Below are positions 26,169 through 34,703 of a DNA stretch of 64,000 bases, in pieces; position 1 is the first letter of the stretch; every line of letters starts with the position of its first letter. This DNA is from Desulfovermiculus halophilus DSM 18834 (GTDB taxonomy: Bacteria; Desulfobacterota; Desulfovibrionia; Desulfovibrionales; Desulfothermaceae), in the NCBI RefSeq assembly GCF_000620765.1, contig NZ_JIAK01000012.1, forward strand, positions 22,842 to 86,841, written 5' to 3'. The notes below the pieces were generated by a model. It was not told the origin of the DNA and searched no databases. It saw only the letters and a list, made by a program, of their open reading frames with translations. A program made the translations under genes and the position numbers.

Positions 26169-27031
26169 TGTCTGTGCAGTCCTCGCTGAATGAGATGGGC
26201 CAGGGCAAACAGGGACGAGGTCAACAGCAAAAGGACCAGGCAAGTCCCAAAACCGACCAGCAGGTCCTGGGGTGTACGAAACTCCGCGGCCAGAAAATAG
26301 ATGGTAAATGGCAGGGCCTCGAAGCTTCCCAAAAGGCCTTGGGGCAGGCCGGAGTTGGCCACCACTCCGGTGAGCAGAATAACCGCTGTATCTTCCGCCG
26401 CCCGGCCCACAGCCAGAATCACGCCGCCCAGAATGCCTTTGCCGGCCTGGGGCAGAATAATGTGCACAATGTTCTGGCCCAGGGTCAATCCCAGACTGGG
26501 GCCAATCAGCCGTTGCGAAAGGGGAATGGCCTGCACAGCGTTCTGGGTGGAACGAACAATATAGGGCAGAATCAAAACAGCCATGCATGAAGCCGCCAGG
26601 AGAAGGCAGGTATTGGCCTGGGGAAAAAACGTTTTGCGCAAAAAAAGGATCAGGGCAAACCCGAACAGGCCCATGATAATGGAGGGTATGCTGGCCAGCT
26701 GATTGATCAAAATGCTGCACACATCCTTGGTCCGCCCCGTGGCCATCAGGGCCAGGTACAATCCACACCCCAGGCCCAAAGGCAGGGAAATCCCGGTGGC
26801 CAGAAAGACCAAAGTCAAGGTCCCCACACAGGCCGGCCAAATGCCCTCCCAAACCGGGACATTCCCCATCAGAGCCGGCCACACCGGTGCCTCCCCAAAA
26901 AAGAGACTGGGGCTCAGAGCCGAGCTGCCCTGGACCAGGAGAAAAGCGCACAGGCTGGCGATGACCACCAAAGTAGCCAAGGCGCACCCCCAGGCGTAGA
27001 TGATGATTATCCGCTCCTTACTCCGGGGCAT
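26159..27031 (-). CDS. pstA: Phosphate ABC transporter permease PstA
   Basis: A 290-residue inner-membrane protein with six or seven hydrophobic segments. The cytoplasmic EAA-like loop reads LGLTLGQNIVHIILPQAGKG, followed by GVILAVGRAAEDTAVILL, which is characteristic of PstA/PstC permeases. It overlaps pstC by 14 bases upstream and pstB by ten bases downstream, as expected for a tightly coupled operon. Confidence 0.92.
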   Translation of the reverse strand: MPRSKERIIIIYAWGCALATLVVIASLCAFLLVQGSSALSPSLFFGEAPVWPALMGNVPVWEGIWPACVGTLTLVFLATGISLPLGLGCGLYLALMATGRTKDVCSILINQLASIPSIIMGLFGFALILFLRKTFFPQANTCLLLAASCMAVLILPYIVRSTQNAVQAIPLSQRLIGPSLGLTLGQNIVHIILPQAGKGILGGVILAVGRAAEDTAVILLTGVVANSGLPQGLLGSFEALPFTIYFLAAEFRTPQDLLVGFGTCLVLLLLTSSLFALAHLIQRGLHRQWS

Positions 27032-27911
27032 ATGTTCGACTGTATTTTTTCAGGACCCAAAAGACAGAAACATTGATCACAGCGGCTATGGCGAACAAAA
27101 GGCACCCGGCCACAAAAACGGAACGATAGGCCGGGCTCTGGCTGTCTGTGGCCACAACCAGGGCGATATGGGCGGTCAGAACCCGGATGGAGTCCAGTAT
27201 GGAATCCGGGGTCTGGGGAGCGTTGCCGGCCAGCATAAGGGCAATCAAGGTATCGCCCACAGCCCGGCCGAATCCGAGCAGTCCGGCGGCCAGCAGACCG
27301 GGCCAGGCGGCAGGGAATATGACCGAAACCAGGGATTGGACCTTGGACAGGCCCAAGGCCGAGCAGGTCAGGGATAAATCCTGCTGCACCCTGTGCACGG
27401 CGCTTAAGGCGATAAGGACCACGGTGGGCAGGACCAGGAAGCTCAAGACGATACTGGCGGCCAGCCAGGAATACCCTGTACCCACGGAAAAGTGATGGCG
27501 CAGAAAAGGGACCAGGGTAAAGGCGGCCACAAACCCGTACACCACTGTGGGGATTCCGGCCATGAACTGTACAAGCCCGCGTAAAAATCGAGCAGCCCAG
27601 TCCGGGCCAATACCGGAGCAAAACAGACACAGGCCGATCCCCAGGGGATAGGCCGCCAGCATGGCCGTGGCGGTCAGGGCCAGGGAGCCCTGGATCATGG
27701 GCAGGATGCCGTAATGGCCCTGAAAAGGCCTCCAATCCATGCTCAACAGGGCTTTCCACTCCTGGCCGGCAAATACCGGCCAGGCAAAAGCCATCAAAAA
27801 AGCAAACACGGCCAGCACCAGGCACATGCTGATGCCGGCCGCGCTGAAAAGCAAAAGCCGGCTGAAGTGATTTGATTGAGGCTTTGTGTGCACGAGGGTC
27901 TTACAAATCAT
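27018..27911 (-). CDS. pstC: Phosphate ABC transporter permease PstC
   Basis: A 297-residue membrane protein with about six helices. The segment ALGLSKVQSLVSVIFPAAWPG followed by GLLGFGRAVGDTLIALML is the PstC-type loop that contacts the ATPase. Its start overlaps the pstS stop by four bases (ATGA-type overlap), and its end overlaps pstA. It forms the channel for phosphate together with PstA. Confidence 0.92.
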   Translation of the reverse strand: MICKTLVHTKPQSNHFSRLLLFSAAGISMCLVLAVFAFLMAFAWPVFAGQEWKALLSMDWRPFQGHYGILPMIQGSLALTATAMLAAYPLGIGLCLFCSGIGPDWAARFLRGLVQFMAGIPTVVYGFVAAFTLVPFLRHHFSVGTGYSWLAASIVLSFLVLPTVVLIALSAVHRVQQDLSLTCSALGLSKVQSLVSVIFPAAWPGLLAAGLLGFGRAVGDTLIALMLAGNAPQTPDSILDSIRVLTAHIALVVATDSQSPAYRSVFVAGCLLFAIAAVINVSVFWVLKKYSRTYAPE

Positions 27912-28747
27912 TTCCCCAAGGGGATGAATCCGCTTTCAGAAACAATCTCTGCGCCTGCCGGGCTTTGCACATACTCGATAAAGGCTTGAGCCAAGGGAAT
28001 TGGCTCTCCCTTGGTGTTCATATACAGCTTGCGGAGCACGGTGTAGGAGCCATCAATTGCATTTTCCTGCGTGGGCAGCACACCTTTGATGGCCACCCGG
28101 GAGATGGAGTCGTCCATATGCCCGATGCTCAAGTATCCAATGGCTGCCTTGTCCCGGGAAATGGCCACCTTCATGGCCCCGTTGGAAGGAACCACGTTGG
28201 CCTTGACCGCAATCGGTCCCTTGTCCAGGGCCTTTTTCCAAAAGACCTTCCGGGTGCCACTGGCCTCATCCCGAGTATACAGATTGATGGCCCTATCCGG
28301 TCCGCCCAGCTCTTTCCAGGAGGTGATCTCCCCGGCAAATACAGCCTGCACCTGATCACTGCTCAAGTCCCCAACCGGATTGTCCGGATGCACGGCCAAG
28401 CCCACCCCGTCAATGGCAAAGGCATAGGACAAAAGGCCATATTTTTCCTTTTCCTGGGCACTGATCGGCCGGCCGGTGTTGCCGATATCCACCAGCCCTT
28501 CGCCAACTTTCTGCACCCCGACTCCGGAGCCGCCTCCGGCCACAGTGATGGAAATGTCAGGATTGCGGGTCATAATCCTTTTGGCCGCCTCCTTCATGAC
28601 CGGGATATGGGCCGTTCCTCCGGCAATGCTCAGGCTTCCGGACAGGCTGTCGAACGCAGAAAGAGGCGATGATTCTGCCAGACTAGGCTGGACGCTGAGA
28701 GCCAGCAGGCCGAGACAGAAAATTCCAATGGACAGAACACGTTTCAT
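27908..28747 (-). CDS. pstS: Phosphate-binding periplasmic protein PstS
   Basis: A 279-residue exported protein with a signal peptide ending SLAESS near residue 25. The phosphate-binding loops are visible: SIAGGTAHIPVM, VAGGGSGVGVQK, DIGNTGRPIS and YTRDEASGTRKVF. The gene is first in pstSCAB, with AGGGGG before its ATG. Phosphate starvation probably induces the operon, although I could not identify a clear Pho box in the 230 bases upstream. Confidence 0.93.
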   Translation of the reverse strand: MKRVLSIGIFCLGLLALSVQPSLAESSPLSAFDSLSGSLSIAGGTAHIPVMKEAAKRIMTRNPDISITVAGGGSGVGVQKVGEGLVDIGNTGRPISAQEKEKYGLLSYAFAIDGVGLAVHPDNPVGDLSSDQVQAVFAGEITSWKELGGPDRAINLYTRDEASGTRKVFWKKALDKGPIAVKANVVPSNGAMKVAISRDKAAIGYLSIGHMDDSISRVAIKGVLPTQENAIDGSYTVLRKLYMNTKGEPIPLAQAFIEYVQSPAGAEIVSESGFIPLGK

Positions 28748-28977
28748 ACAAGCCCCCTGTCGGTTTATGGGTACACATCAACATCTATATATAGCATACC
28801 CCAGGTCTTTCCTTCCAATTCGATTTTCTGATTGAAAACGAGTTATCGTATCGGAAAAACTGATGGGTGGAGAAAATGGATAGAGTGGAAGGGGAGGATT
28901 CTTTTTCTTCAGAACACTGGGTGACTACAGAAGACCTGATAAGATCTGTCAGAACATGAAGAAAACTGTACGCTCAG

Positions 28978-29011
28978 TTGACACTTAAATGCATCAACAC
29001 TATTATAGTGT
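28978..29011 (+). promoter_or_regulatory. Promoter with overlapping palindromic operator for the toxin-antitoxin pair
   Basis: TTGACA at 28978-28983, a 17-base spacer and TATTAT at 29001-29006 form a near-consensus promoter. A 15-bp palindrome ACACTATTATAGTGT at 28997-29011 covers the -10 box, and GTGTACAC follows directly. This is where an RHH antitoxin would bind to repress its own operon. Confidence 0.72.
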
Positions 29012-29037
29012 ACACGTTTCTCGTGAAGGAGGTCTCT

Positions 29038-29259
29038 ATGAAAAATATTACCCTCAGTGCTGACGAACACTTGATCGAATCCGCCCGCGACCGCGCCCGT
29101 AGGGAACATACGACATTGAACAACGAATTCCGGCGCTGGCTGCAAAGCTATGTTGGCCAGGAACAAAAAGCTGAACTGGCCCAATCTACGCTGCGTAAAT
29201 TACGAGGAAAGGTTCGCATTGGCTGTAAGCTGACCCGGGACGAAATGAATGAGCGCTGA
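29038..29259 (+). CDS. Ribbon-helix-helix-like antitoxin of a PIN toxin
   Basis: A 73-residue protein. The start MKNITLSADEHLIESARDRA fits an RHH DNA-binding strand followed by a helix, and the charged C-terminus would bind the toxin. GGAGG lies eight bases before the ATG at 29038; an earlier ATG lacks a ribosome-binding site. It overlaps the PIN-domain gene by 11 bases. It probably neutralises that toxin and represses the promoter at 28978. Confidence 0.8.
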   Translation: MKNITLSADEHLIESARDRARREHTTLNNEFRRWLQSYVGQEQKAELAQSTLRKLRGKVRIGCKLTRDEMNER

Positions 29260-29680
29260 TTTTTTTCTGGATACCAATCTGTTCATTTATCAGCTTGAAT
29301 TTTTGGATGAGCAGAAAGGAAGCATTGCTGAAAGCATTATTACTCAAGGTATCGCCAACGGGAATGCGTGTATTAGCTTTCAGGTTATTCAGGAATGCCT
29401 GAATACTATCAGACGTAAGGCTGAAATTCCACTCGGACAAGCTGAAACACGTACATATTTGGAAGCAGTACTCTTCCCATTGTGGAGCATTATGCCGATT
29501 CAAAAACTCTATCTTCGGGCTTTAGACATCCAGGATCGGTATCATTTCGGCTTTTATGATTCTTTGATTGTCTCTGCCGCCTTACAGGCTGGTTGTAACC
29601 GACTGTATAGTGAAGACTTGCAGCACAGGCAACGTATAGAGGGGTTGACCATTGAAAATCCTTTCCTGGCTGAACAATAA
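29249..29680 (+). CDS. PIN-domain ribonuclease toxin (VapC-like)
   Basis: A 143-residue PIN protein. Acidic catalytic residues appear in FFLDTNLFIY (first Asp), VIQECLNT (Glu), and HFGFYDSLIVSAALQ (Asp), with a last acidic position in LYSEDLQ. Such toxins cleave RNA, often tRNA or rRNA. The start codon overlaps the antitoxin gene. The pair has lower GC than the surrounding metabolic genes, suggesting acquisition by transfer. Confidence 0.87.
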   Translation: MSADFFLDTNLFIYQLEFLDEQKGSIAESIITQGIANGNACISFQVIQECLNTIRRKAEIPLGQAETRTYLEAVLFPLWSIMPIQKLYLRALDIQDRYHFGFYDSLIVSAALQAGCNRLYSEDLQHRQRIEGLTIENPFLAEQ

Positions 29681-29758
29681 GTCGTTTCTTCTAACGATCA
29701 TTCCTCTCCGCCCCCAGTTGACGAATCACACGGTACAAGGTCTTCAAAGTTCGCCTGA

Positions 29759-30517
29759 CTAGCCGATAACTCCCTCGGGCTGTTCCAGCATTTTCAGGAT
29801 GCGGGCGGTCAGTTGCGCGTATTCTGCTTGCCCCCGGTCTCTTGGCCTGTCCAAATCAACATCAATAATATCTTCAAGTTGACCCGGCCTGGCGGACATG
29901 ACCACAATGCGGTCAGCCAGGAAGACCGCCTCGTCTACGCTGTGGGTGACAAAGAGAATAGTGGTTGTATCTTTTTCCCAGATTTTCAAGAGTTCTCTCT
30001 GCATAAGTATACGAGTGTAGGCGTCCAAAGCTCCAAAGGGCTCGTCCATAAGCAGGACCTGAGGCTCATTGGCCAATGCCCTGGCTATGGCCACTCGCTG
30101 CCGCATGCCACCAGAGAGTTCGTGCGGCTTGGAACCGGCAAAATCTCTCATTCCCACCAGATCAACGAAGCGCCAAGCTTGGTCTTTGCATTCCCGGGCA
30201 GAATGGCCGGCAAATTCAGGCCCCAGGCAGACATTTTCCAGAACCGATCGCCATGGCAGTAAGGAATATTCCTGGAAAACCATACCTATTTCCTGGTCCG
30301 GACGTACAATCTCCCGCTCCTGAAACAGGATATGCCCTTGGCTGGGCCGTTCCAATCCAGCTATCATCCGCAACAGGGTTGATTTACCACATCCAGAAGG
30401 GCCGACAATACACACGAACCCGTTTTTTTCTACAAACATATCAAAGGTGCGTACAGCTTCAACTTGTCGGCCATCAGCTGTTTGAAAGGTTTTACTTACC
30501 CTGTCGATCCGAATCAT
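29759..30517 (-). CDS. ABC transporter ATPase, nitrate/sulfonate/taurine type
   Basis: A 252-residue ABC ATPase: Walker A CIVGPSGCGKSTLLR, Q-loop GMVFQEYSLLPW, signature HELSGGMRQRVAIAR, Walker B VLLMDEPFGALD, His switch TILFVTHSVDEA. It resembles TauB/SsuB. The ATG at 30517 is chosen for similarity; the frame extends 30 codons upstream into the permease gene. It is last in the six-gene unit headed by the DUF1858 gene and energises import of the ligand bound by the protein at 31440. Confidence 0.9.
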   Translation of the reverse strand: MIRIDRVSKTFQTADGRQVEAVRTFDMFVEKNGFVCIVGPSGCGKSTLLRMIAGLERPSQGHILFQEREIVRPDQEIGMVFQEYSLLPWRSVLENVCLGPEFAGHSARECKDQAWRFVDLVGMRDFAGSKPHELSGGMRQRVAIARALANEPQVLLMDEPFGALDAYTRILMQRELLKIWEKDTTTILFVTHSVDEAVFLADRIVVMSARPGQLEDIIDVDLDRPRDRGQAEYAQLTARILKMLEQPEGVIG

Positions 30518-30530
30518 ATTGTGAGCATTC

Positions 30531-31367
30531 CTATCGTGACGTTCTTTGCCACGTGAACTTTTTTTCTTCAACATAGCGGAAAATGAGATCCATGAAAGCT
30601 CCCACACACCCTATACACACCATGCCAGCAATAACTATGTCTGTGGAAGCCAAGGTATAGGCATGGGTAATCAGATAGCCGATACCGGAGAGACTGCCGG
30701 GAAGCATTTCGGCGGAAACCAGACACATCCAGGCTATGCCCAGCCCGATCCGGAGTCCGGTGACAATGGATGGCATTGCCGCCGGAAGAACAACTTTCCG
30801 AAAGATGGTCCACTCATCAGCTCCAAGGACCCGGCTGGCCTCAATCAGGGTCTGATTGACGTTTTTCACCCCATAGATGGTTGAGGTCAGAATTGGATAA
30901 AAGGCTCCGATAAAGATAATGAACAACATAGAGAACTTCAGGTTGCTCAAATAGATATACCATTGGCCTTGTTCCAGGCCCAATGGTCCAGCCAGGCTGG
31001 AGACCCCGAACCAGGCCGTTACCAAGGGGACCCAAGCTAGAGGTGGAATGGGCCGAAAGAGGCTCAAGAAGTTGTTGAGCATTGAATAGATACGTCCATA
31101 TGTCCCCATTACAATTCCCAAAGGGATGGCCAGAGCTACAGCTACAAAGTATCCCATGAGCACCCGGATCAGGCTGACCAGAACATTGCTCAGCAACGAT
31201 CCCATGCTGATCAATTCCTCGGTAGGGGCGGCCAAGAGACCTGCAACTTCGGAGACTGTAGGCAAGATAACGGCATTATTAATAATCACAGCCGCAAAAG
31301 ACCAGAGCAAAAGAAAGCTCAAGGGCACTGTAATGTGCAGCGCAAGTGAGGAAATAGTTCGAGTCAT
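30531..31367 (-). CDS. ABC transporter permease, nitrate/sulfonate/taurine type
   Basis: A 278-residue membrane protein with six hydrophobic segments and the EAA loop LIEASRVLGADEWTIFRKVV followed by LPAAMPSIVTGLRIG. It matches the TauC/SsuC permease family. It is separated from the substrate-binding gene by 72 bases that contain a 44-bp perfect palindrome, and from the ATPase gene by 13 bases. Confidence 0.9.
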   Translation of the reverse strand: MTRTISSLALHITVPLSFLLLWSFAAVIINNAVILPTVSEVAGLLAAPTEELISMGSLLSNVLVSLIRVLMGYFVAVALAIPLGIVMGTYGRIYSMLNNFLSLFRPIPPLAWVPLVTAWFGVSSLAGPLGLEQGQWYIYLSNLKFSMLFIIFIGAFYPILTSTIYGVKNVNQTLIEASRVLGADEWTIFRKVVLPAAMPSIVTGLRIGLGIAWMCLVSAEMLPGSLSGIGYLITHAYTLASTDIVIAGMVCIGCVGAFMDLIFRYVEEKKFTWQRTSR

Positions 31368-31393
31368 AATTGTGGAAACCCACTGTGCATTTT

Positions 31394-31437
31394 AACCCGA
31401 GAGCATCCCCTTTTCGAAAAGGGGATGCTCTCGGGTT
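31394..31437. promoter_or_regulatory. 44-bp perfect palindrome between binding-protein and permease genes
   Basis: The sequence is exactly self-complementary around TTCGAA, with outer arms AACCCGAGAGCATCCCC and GGGGATGCTCTCGGGTT. On the minus transcript it starts two bases after the binding-protein stop codon and lacks a long U tract. It would therefore act as an mRNA-protecting or partial-termination stem that raises binding protein over permease. Confidence 0.75.
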
Positions 31438-31439
31438 GC

Positions 31440-32534
31440 TTAGTTATTTTTTTCGGTAAACCGAAAATCAAAAACAACATCCTCAATTTGCGATAAATTC
31501 TTATCCTTGAGTTTTGCCTTGAACTTATCCATTGAATTGAGCATGTCCAGAAACATATCAACGCCTTGCTTCCAATGCTCAGTTGGCTCAGTGGTGTAAA
31601 TGATACTCGAACGTTTAACAGCCTCAGCTGGAACTCCAATCCAGTTGGCCATAATCTGGGCTACTTTGGCCGGATGCTCGTTGCACCAGGCAGCGCTTTT
31701 GGTCATCAGCTGGACAAGGGCCTGGACCACCTCAGGATGCTTGGCAATCATGCGCTCAGTGCCAGCCATGACGCAGCAGGGGAAATTGTGCCATTGTCCC
31801 TGGGGCGAAAGATTGCGCAGATCCAAACCTATATGTCCCACTCCTTTGATTTCGGCCACTTCTGGATAAGGAGCGGGGCCGACCCAGCAGTCAACCTGCT
31901 TGCTGACCAAGGCCGGAATAAGATTGGACGTCGATTTGAGATCAACCAGCAAAACATCGGCATCTTGCTGACTGAAATCCTGGGTCACAGTCAAGCCAGC
32001 CTGGCGTAAAGCTCCCTCGATCACCATCCGGGGAGCCGAGGTAGGGGAGTGATATCCGACTTTTACTGGCTGCTTTGAACTCTCAATAACGGCCGAGACA
32101 TCATCCCATCCCTTGATTTTGGATCCTTTGGGAAACACCAGCCCCATGCCGTCCACATGCGTAGGACATAGGATCTTGACCCCATTGCCCCGATCGATGC
32201 CGGTAAGCATGGCTGTAATCGAGGCCAACCCTATATCCAGCCTGTTTTGGGCGAATAATGTACTTGTTTCCGAACCGCTTTTGGAAACCACTATGTTCAG
32301 CCGGGCCAGTCGCTTTCCAGCCTGATACAGATCATACTTCTGCTTTGGAACCACAGATTCCAGGTGTACCCCGAATTTTTCAAAGTTTTCGTTTTCAGAC
32401 ATGGCGGCAATAAAAGGTGTGTGATGGGTGGTAAAGATGTACCCCATATTCACCTTCAGCGGTTTTGCTTCCGCGTTAAACGCAAAACACACTGCTGTTG
32501 CCAAAAGACATCCAAACTGTATCAACTTTTTCAT
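31440..32534 (-). CDS. ABC transporter substrate-binding protein (NMT1/TauA-like)
   Basis: A 364-residue exported protein with a signal peptide in residues 1-23 (ending NAEA-KPL). The periplasmic-binding fold is seen in GYIFTTHHTPFIAAMSEN, the two-lobe hinge near GLASITAMLTGID and VKVGYHSPTSAPRM. The family binds small anions or amines such as taurine, sulfonates, nitrate or pyrimidine precursors; the ligand here is unknown. AGGAG lies five bases before the ATG at 32534. It begins 16 bases after the double-cubane gene ends, so the enzyme and importer are made from one message. Confidence 0.87.
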   Translation of the reverse strand: MKKLIQFGCLLATAVCFAFNAEAKPLKVNMGYIFTTHHTPFIAAMSENENFEKFGVHLESVVPKQKYDLYQAGKRLARLNIVVSKSGSETSTLFAQNRLDIGLASITAMLTGIDRGNGVKILCPTHVDGMGLVFPKGSKIKGWDDVSAVIESSKQPVKVGYHSPTSAPRMVIEGALRQAGLTVTQDFSQQDADVLLVDLKSTSNLIPALVSKQVDCWVGPAPYPEVAEIKGVGHIGLDLRNLSPQGQWHNFPCCVMAGTERMIAKHPEVVQALVQLMTKSAAWCNEHPAKVAQIMANWIGVPAEAVKRSSIIYTTEPTEHWKQGVDMFLDMLNSMDKFKAKLKDKNLSQIEDVVFDFRFTEKNN

Positions 32535-32550
32535 GAATACTCCTACGCGG

Positions 32551-33717
32551 TTATTGTTCAGTGACAAGCTCCAGAAAGGCTCCCAGCCTGGTCTGGAGCT
32601 GGCCGGTATCCGCTGTTGCATAATCTGTATCCACCTGGATGAAAGGCAGTTCCAGGATCTCTGTGAGATATTCCTCGATTACGGCAGACTCAACATTGTA
32701 CGTATGACATCCGGTCCAGGTCAGATCCACAATTCCTTGCACATCAAAATCAGCCACCAACTGGGAAAGAAGCGAAAATCGTTGTTCATTCGGGGTCATG
32801 CAGGAACATGGAAGCTGCAGATAGGATGCGGCAAGAGCCCGAAGGGAATCGGTTTCCTGCTCGTCAACAGCCAAGGACAACGGTTTTAAGGAGGAGCAAT
32901 TCTCAGAAGCAACCACCACACCGCCCTGTTCTTCAATAATGTGCACCACCTTGTCCGAACCTTTGCCCACCGGGCAGCCGGTAAGTAATATTCGAGGTTT
33001 TCTTGGCCCATACACTCTATCATCCTGCTGACTGCGCAAATCTCGCAACTCATTTTCCAGGGCATGCAGATCCTTGAGATATTTTTCCTGATCCACAACA
33101 AATCCCTTGCTCTCCATGACGGGAAGAAGCTTTGCCCCGGGCAAAGGATCCTGATTGGCAGACCAGAGCTGGGCTATGGTATACAATGTTCCTCGGATTT
33201 CCTTGTTGATGGCCATTTCCTGGCACAGGGCATGCTCTGTGACGTGTACCCCGGTTCTTTGCTGCAGAAATTCCTGAAACTGCCGCAGCTGCGCATGCCA
33301 AAAATCCAGACCCAGTTCTTGGGTGTATGGAAGATGGATGAGATGCACAGGCTTGATGCGCCCCAGGAACTCGTACATCTTTTTTTTGCCGTCACAAGTT
33401 GTTTCACCGACAACAAAATCAGAAGCCGCGAAAAAAGGGCAGGTATCTGTTATGGCGTACCCGTAACTGGACTTGATCAACGGACAAAGGCTTGCCGGCA
33501 GTGTCTTTTCCGCCTCGGCAATGGGATCCTGCTTCTTCCCGCACAGTCCCACCGGTACCGCCCCTGCAGCCCTGATGAGTTCTACCGGGGCATAAATGCA
33601 ATATATCCCGGCCACAAGACCTCCTGCTTTGGCCCATTCATCCAGCTCAAGCAGGCTTTGTTCTCCGCGTTGGTCAAACAGTGTCCAGGTCCGAGGAAAA
33701 GTATGGTGTGCTTGCAT
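32551..33717 (-). CDS. Double-cubane / 2-hydroxyacyl-CoA dehydratase-like iron-sulfur protein 2
   Basis: A 388-residue HgdB/YjiM-family protein. Shared pieces are CPLIKSSYGYAITDTCPFF, VVGETTCDGKKKMYEF, TGCPVGKGSDK and TWTGCHTYNVES, with the cysteines expected to hold the double-cubane cluster. It is about 40 residues shorter than the homologue at 15948 and has no activase gene next to it. The start may be the ATG at 33717 (AGGTGATT just before) or a GTG two codons earlier. It lies in the middle of a six-gene operon with an ABC importer, which suggests that it reduces or detoxifies the imported compound. That role is inference. Confidence 0.86.
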   Translation of the reverse strand: MQAHHTFPRTWTLFDQRGEQSLLELDEWAKAGGLVAGIYCIYAPVELIRAAGAVPVGLCGKKQDPIAEAEKTLPASLCPLIKSSYGYAITDTCPFFAASDFVVGETTCDGKKKMYEFLGRIKPVHLIHLPYTQELGLDFWHAQLRQFQEFLQQRTGVHVTEHALCQEMAINKEIRGTLYTIAQLWSANQDPLPGAKLLPVMESKGFVVDQEKYLKDLHALENELRDLRSQQDDRVYGPRKPRILLTGCPVGKGSDKVVHIIEEQGGVVVASENCSSLKPLSLAVDEQETDSLRALAASYLQLPCSCMTPNEQRFSLLSQLVADFDVQGIVDLTWTGCHTYNVESAVIEEYLTEILELPFIQVDTDYATADTGQLQTRLGAFLELVTEQ

Positions 33718-33744
33718 AATCACCTAGCTTTTTTACCTTAACTT

Positions 33745-34245
33745 TTAACTTATACGTCGGCACAACCCTGAAAATATCTCCCGCAGGGTCTGCTGATCGA
33801 TGAACTCATGCAGGGGCCGGTCGTCATCTGGTTCATGAGCCTGCTCTCCCAACTCCTCTGCTTCCTTCGGTTCCTGGTGATGGGCAGGGCTGTGGATGAC
33901 CTCGAGCTGATCCGGCTCAGGCTCAATACCCCGGTTGTTCATGATCCAGGTATCGCAGTCATCGTGGGCTCCAAGGTAGAGAAAAATGAAGCGGCCGTTC
34001 TTTTTCATGAACACAAGTCGGTACCCACTGCCCAGATCGAACTTGCTTCCATTCTGAAGCCTGGCCTCCCCATAGTGGGTCAGCTTGCTGCTCAGCCACT
34101 GGGTTATCTGCTCCTCTGCAGCCACCAGATGGATGATGTTCCAGGCCTGATCAGCCGCGTCCTGGGCTTTGCCCCCGGCCTGGGTCATTTTGTCCAGCTT
34201 CTTGCGAAACCGGTCCGGTGCGTAAATGTATGCAGACATGGTCAT
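33745..34245 (-). CDS. RelE/ParE-fold protein with C-terminal acidic extension
   Basis: A 166-residue protein. The first 115 residues fit a RelE/ParE-like fold: helices near the start, then LQNGSKFDLGSGYRLVFMKK and GRFIFLYLGAHDDCDTWI. A tail of about 50 residues rich in Glu, Pro and His follows, which ordinary RelE toxins lack. Its start overlaps the DUF1858 gene (ATGA) and it ends 27 bases before the double-cubane gene. It may be a toxin, but its place inside a metabolic operon makes a regulatory or RNA-processing role just as possible. Confidence 0.62.
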   Translation of the reverse strand: MTMSAYIYAPDRFRKKLDKMTQAGGKAQDAADQAWNIIHLVAAEEQITQWLSSKLTHYGEARLQNGSKFDLGSGYRLVFMKKNGRFIFLYLGAHDDCDTWIMNNRGIEPEPDQLEVIHSPAHHQEPKEAEELGEQAHEPDDDRPLHEFIDQQTLREIFSGLCRRIS

Positions 34246-34460
34246 TTCTTATTCTGTGCTGCTGCACACAGCTCAGCTAGAATCTCTTGAAGATTAAGCC
34301 CGTATTTGGCTGCCACGTCCTGCAAGGTGTCGAACAAGGCATTGCAGCAGACGCATTCTCCGGCCTGATGGTCGTATCGGCGGAAGATTTCTTCCGTTCC
34401 CCGGTAGGTGGAGATGATATCCAGAACGGTCATATCTGGAGTGATGGGAGGAGTATTCAT
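34242..34460 (-). CDS. DUF1858-domain small protein
   Basis: A 72-residue protein: TPDMTVLDIISTYRGTEEIF, then a Cys cluster GECVCCNALFDTLQDVAAKY and LQEILAELC. This is the DUF1858/ScdA-N type domain seen beside hybrid-cluster and iron-sulfur proteins. The ATG at 34460 is chosen on similarity; the long upstream frame crosses a hairpin repeat. It is the first gene of the six-gene unit and overlaps the RelE-like gene by four bases. Confidence 0.8.
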   Translation of the reverse strand: MNTPPITPDMTVLDIISTYRGTEEIFRRYDHQAGECVCCNALFDTLQDVAAKYGLNLQEILAELCAAAQNKK

Positions 34461-34475
34461 GTGACTTTTCCTAAC

Positions 34476-34620
34476 ACTACAGCGACAGTTAGGGCATGAG
34501 CAAACCTTGGAAGAGCCAGGCAGGCGCCTGGCGATCCCAGAATGGCCAGTCACGCGCAGACGCGTGACTGGCGGTCCGGGGGGCAATGCTTTCGGATCAC
34601 AATCTATCGCTGTCGTGCTA
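34476..34620. repeat. Hairpin-rich repeat unit upstream of the six-gene operon
   Basis: It begins CACTACAGCGACAGTTAGGG and contains two hairpins: GCCAGGC...GCCTGGC at 34515-34532 and CCAGTCACGCG-CAGA-CGCGTGACTGG at 34546-34571. The opening piece recurs at 38985-39030 and the second hairpin at 56346-56370. Confidence 0.65.
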
Positions 34621-34703
34621 TGTTTCATTTTAAGTCAAACTGGGTGTCTGCGGCCAGCAAGGACGTTCAACTGTGAACCTGGAACCGTGAACCCTAAAAG
34701 ACC

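Noticed and set aside
26169..26987. Apparent 270-residue N-terminal extension of pstB
   Set aside because: The DNA is the pstA gene read in another frame; PstB similarity begins at 26168.
28748..28977. A Pho box upstream of pstS
   Set aside because: No pair of direct repeats like CTGTCAT with 11-base spacing could be recognised.
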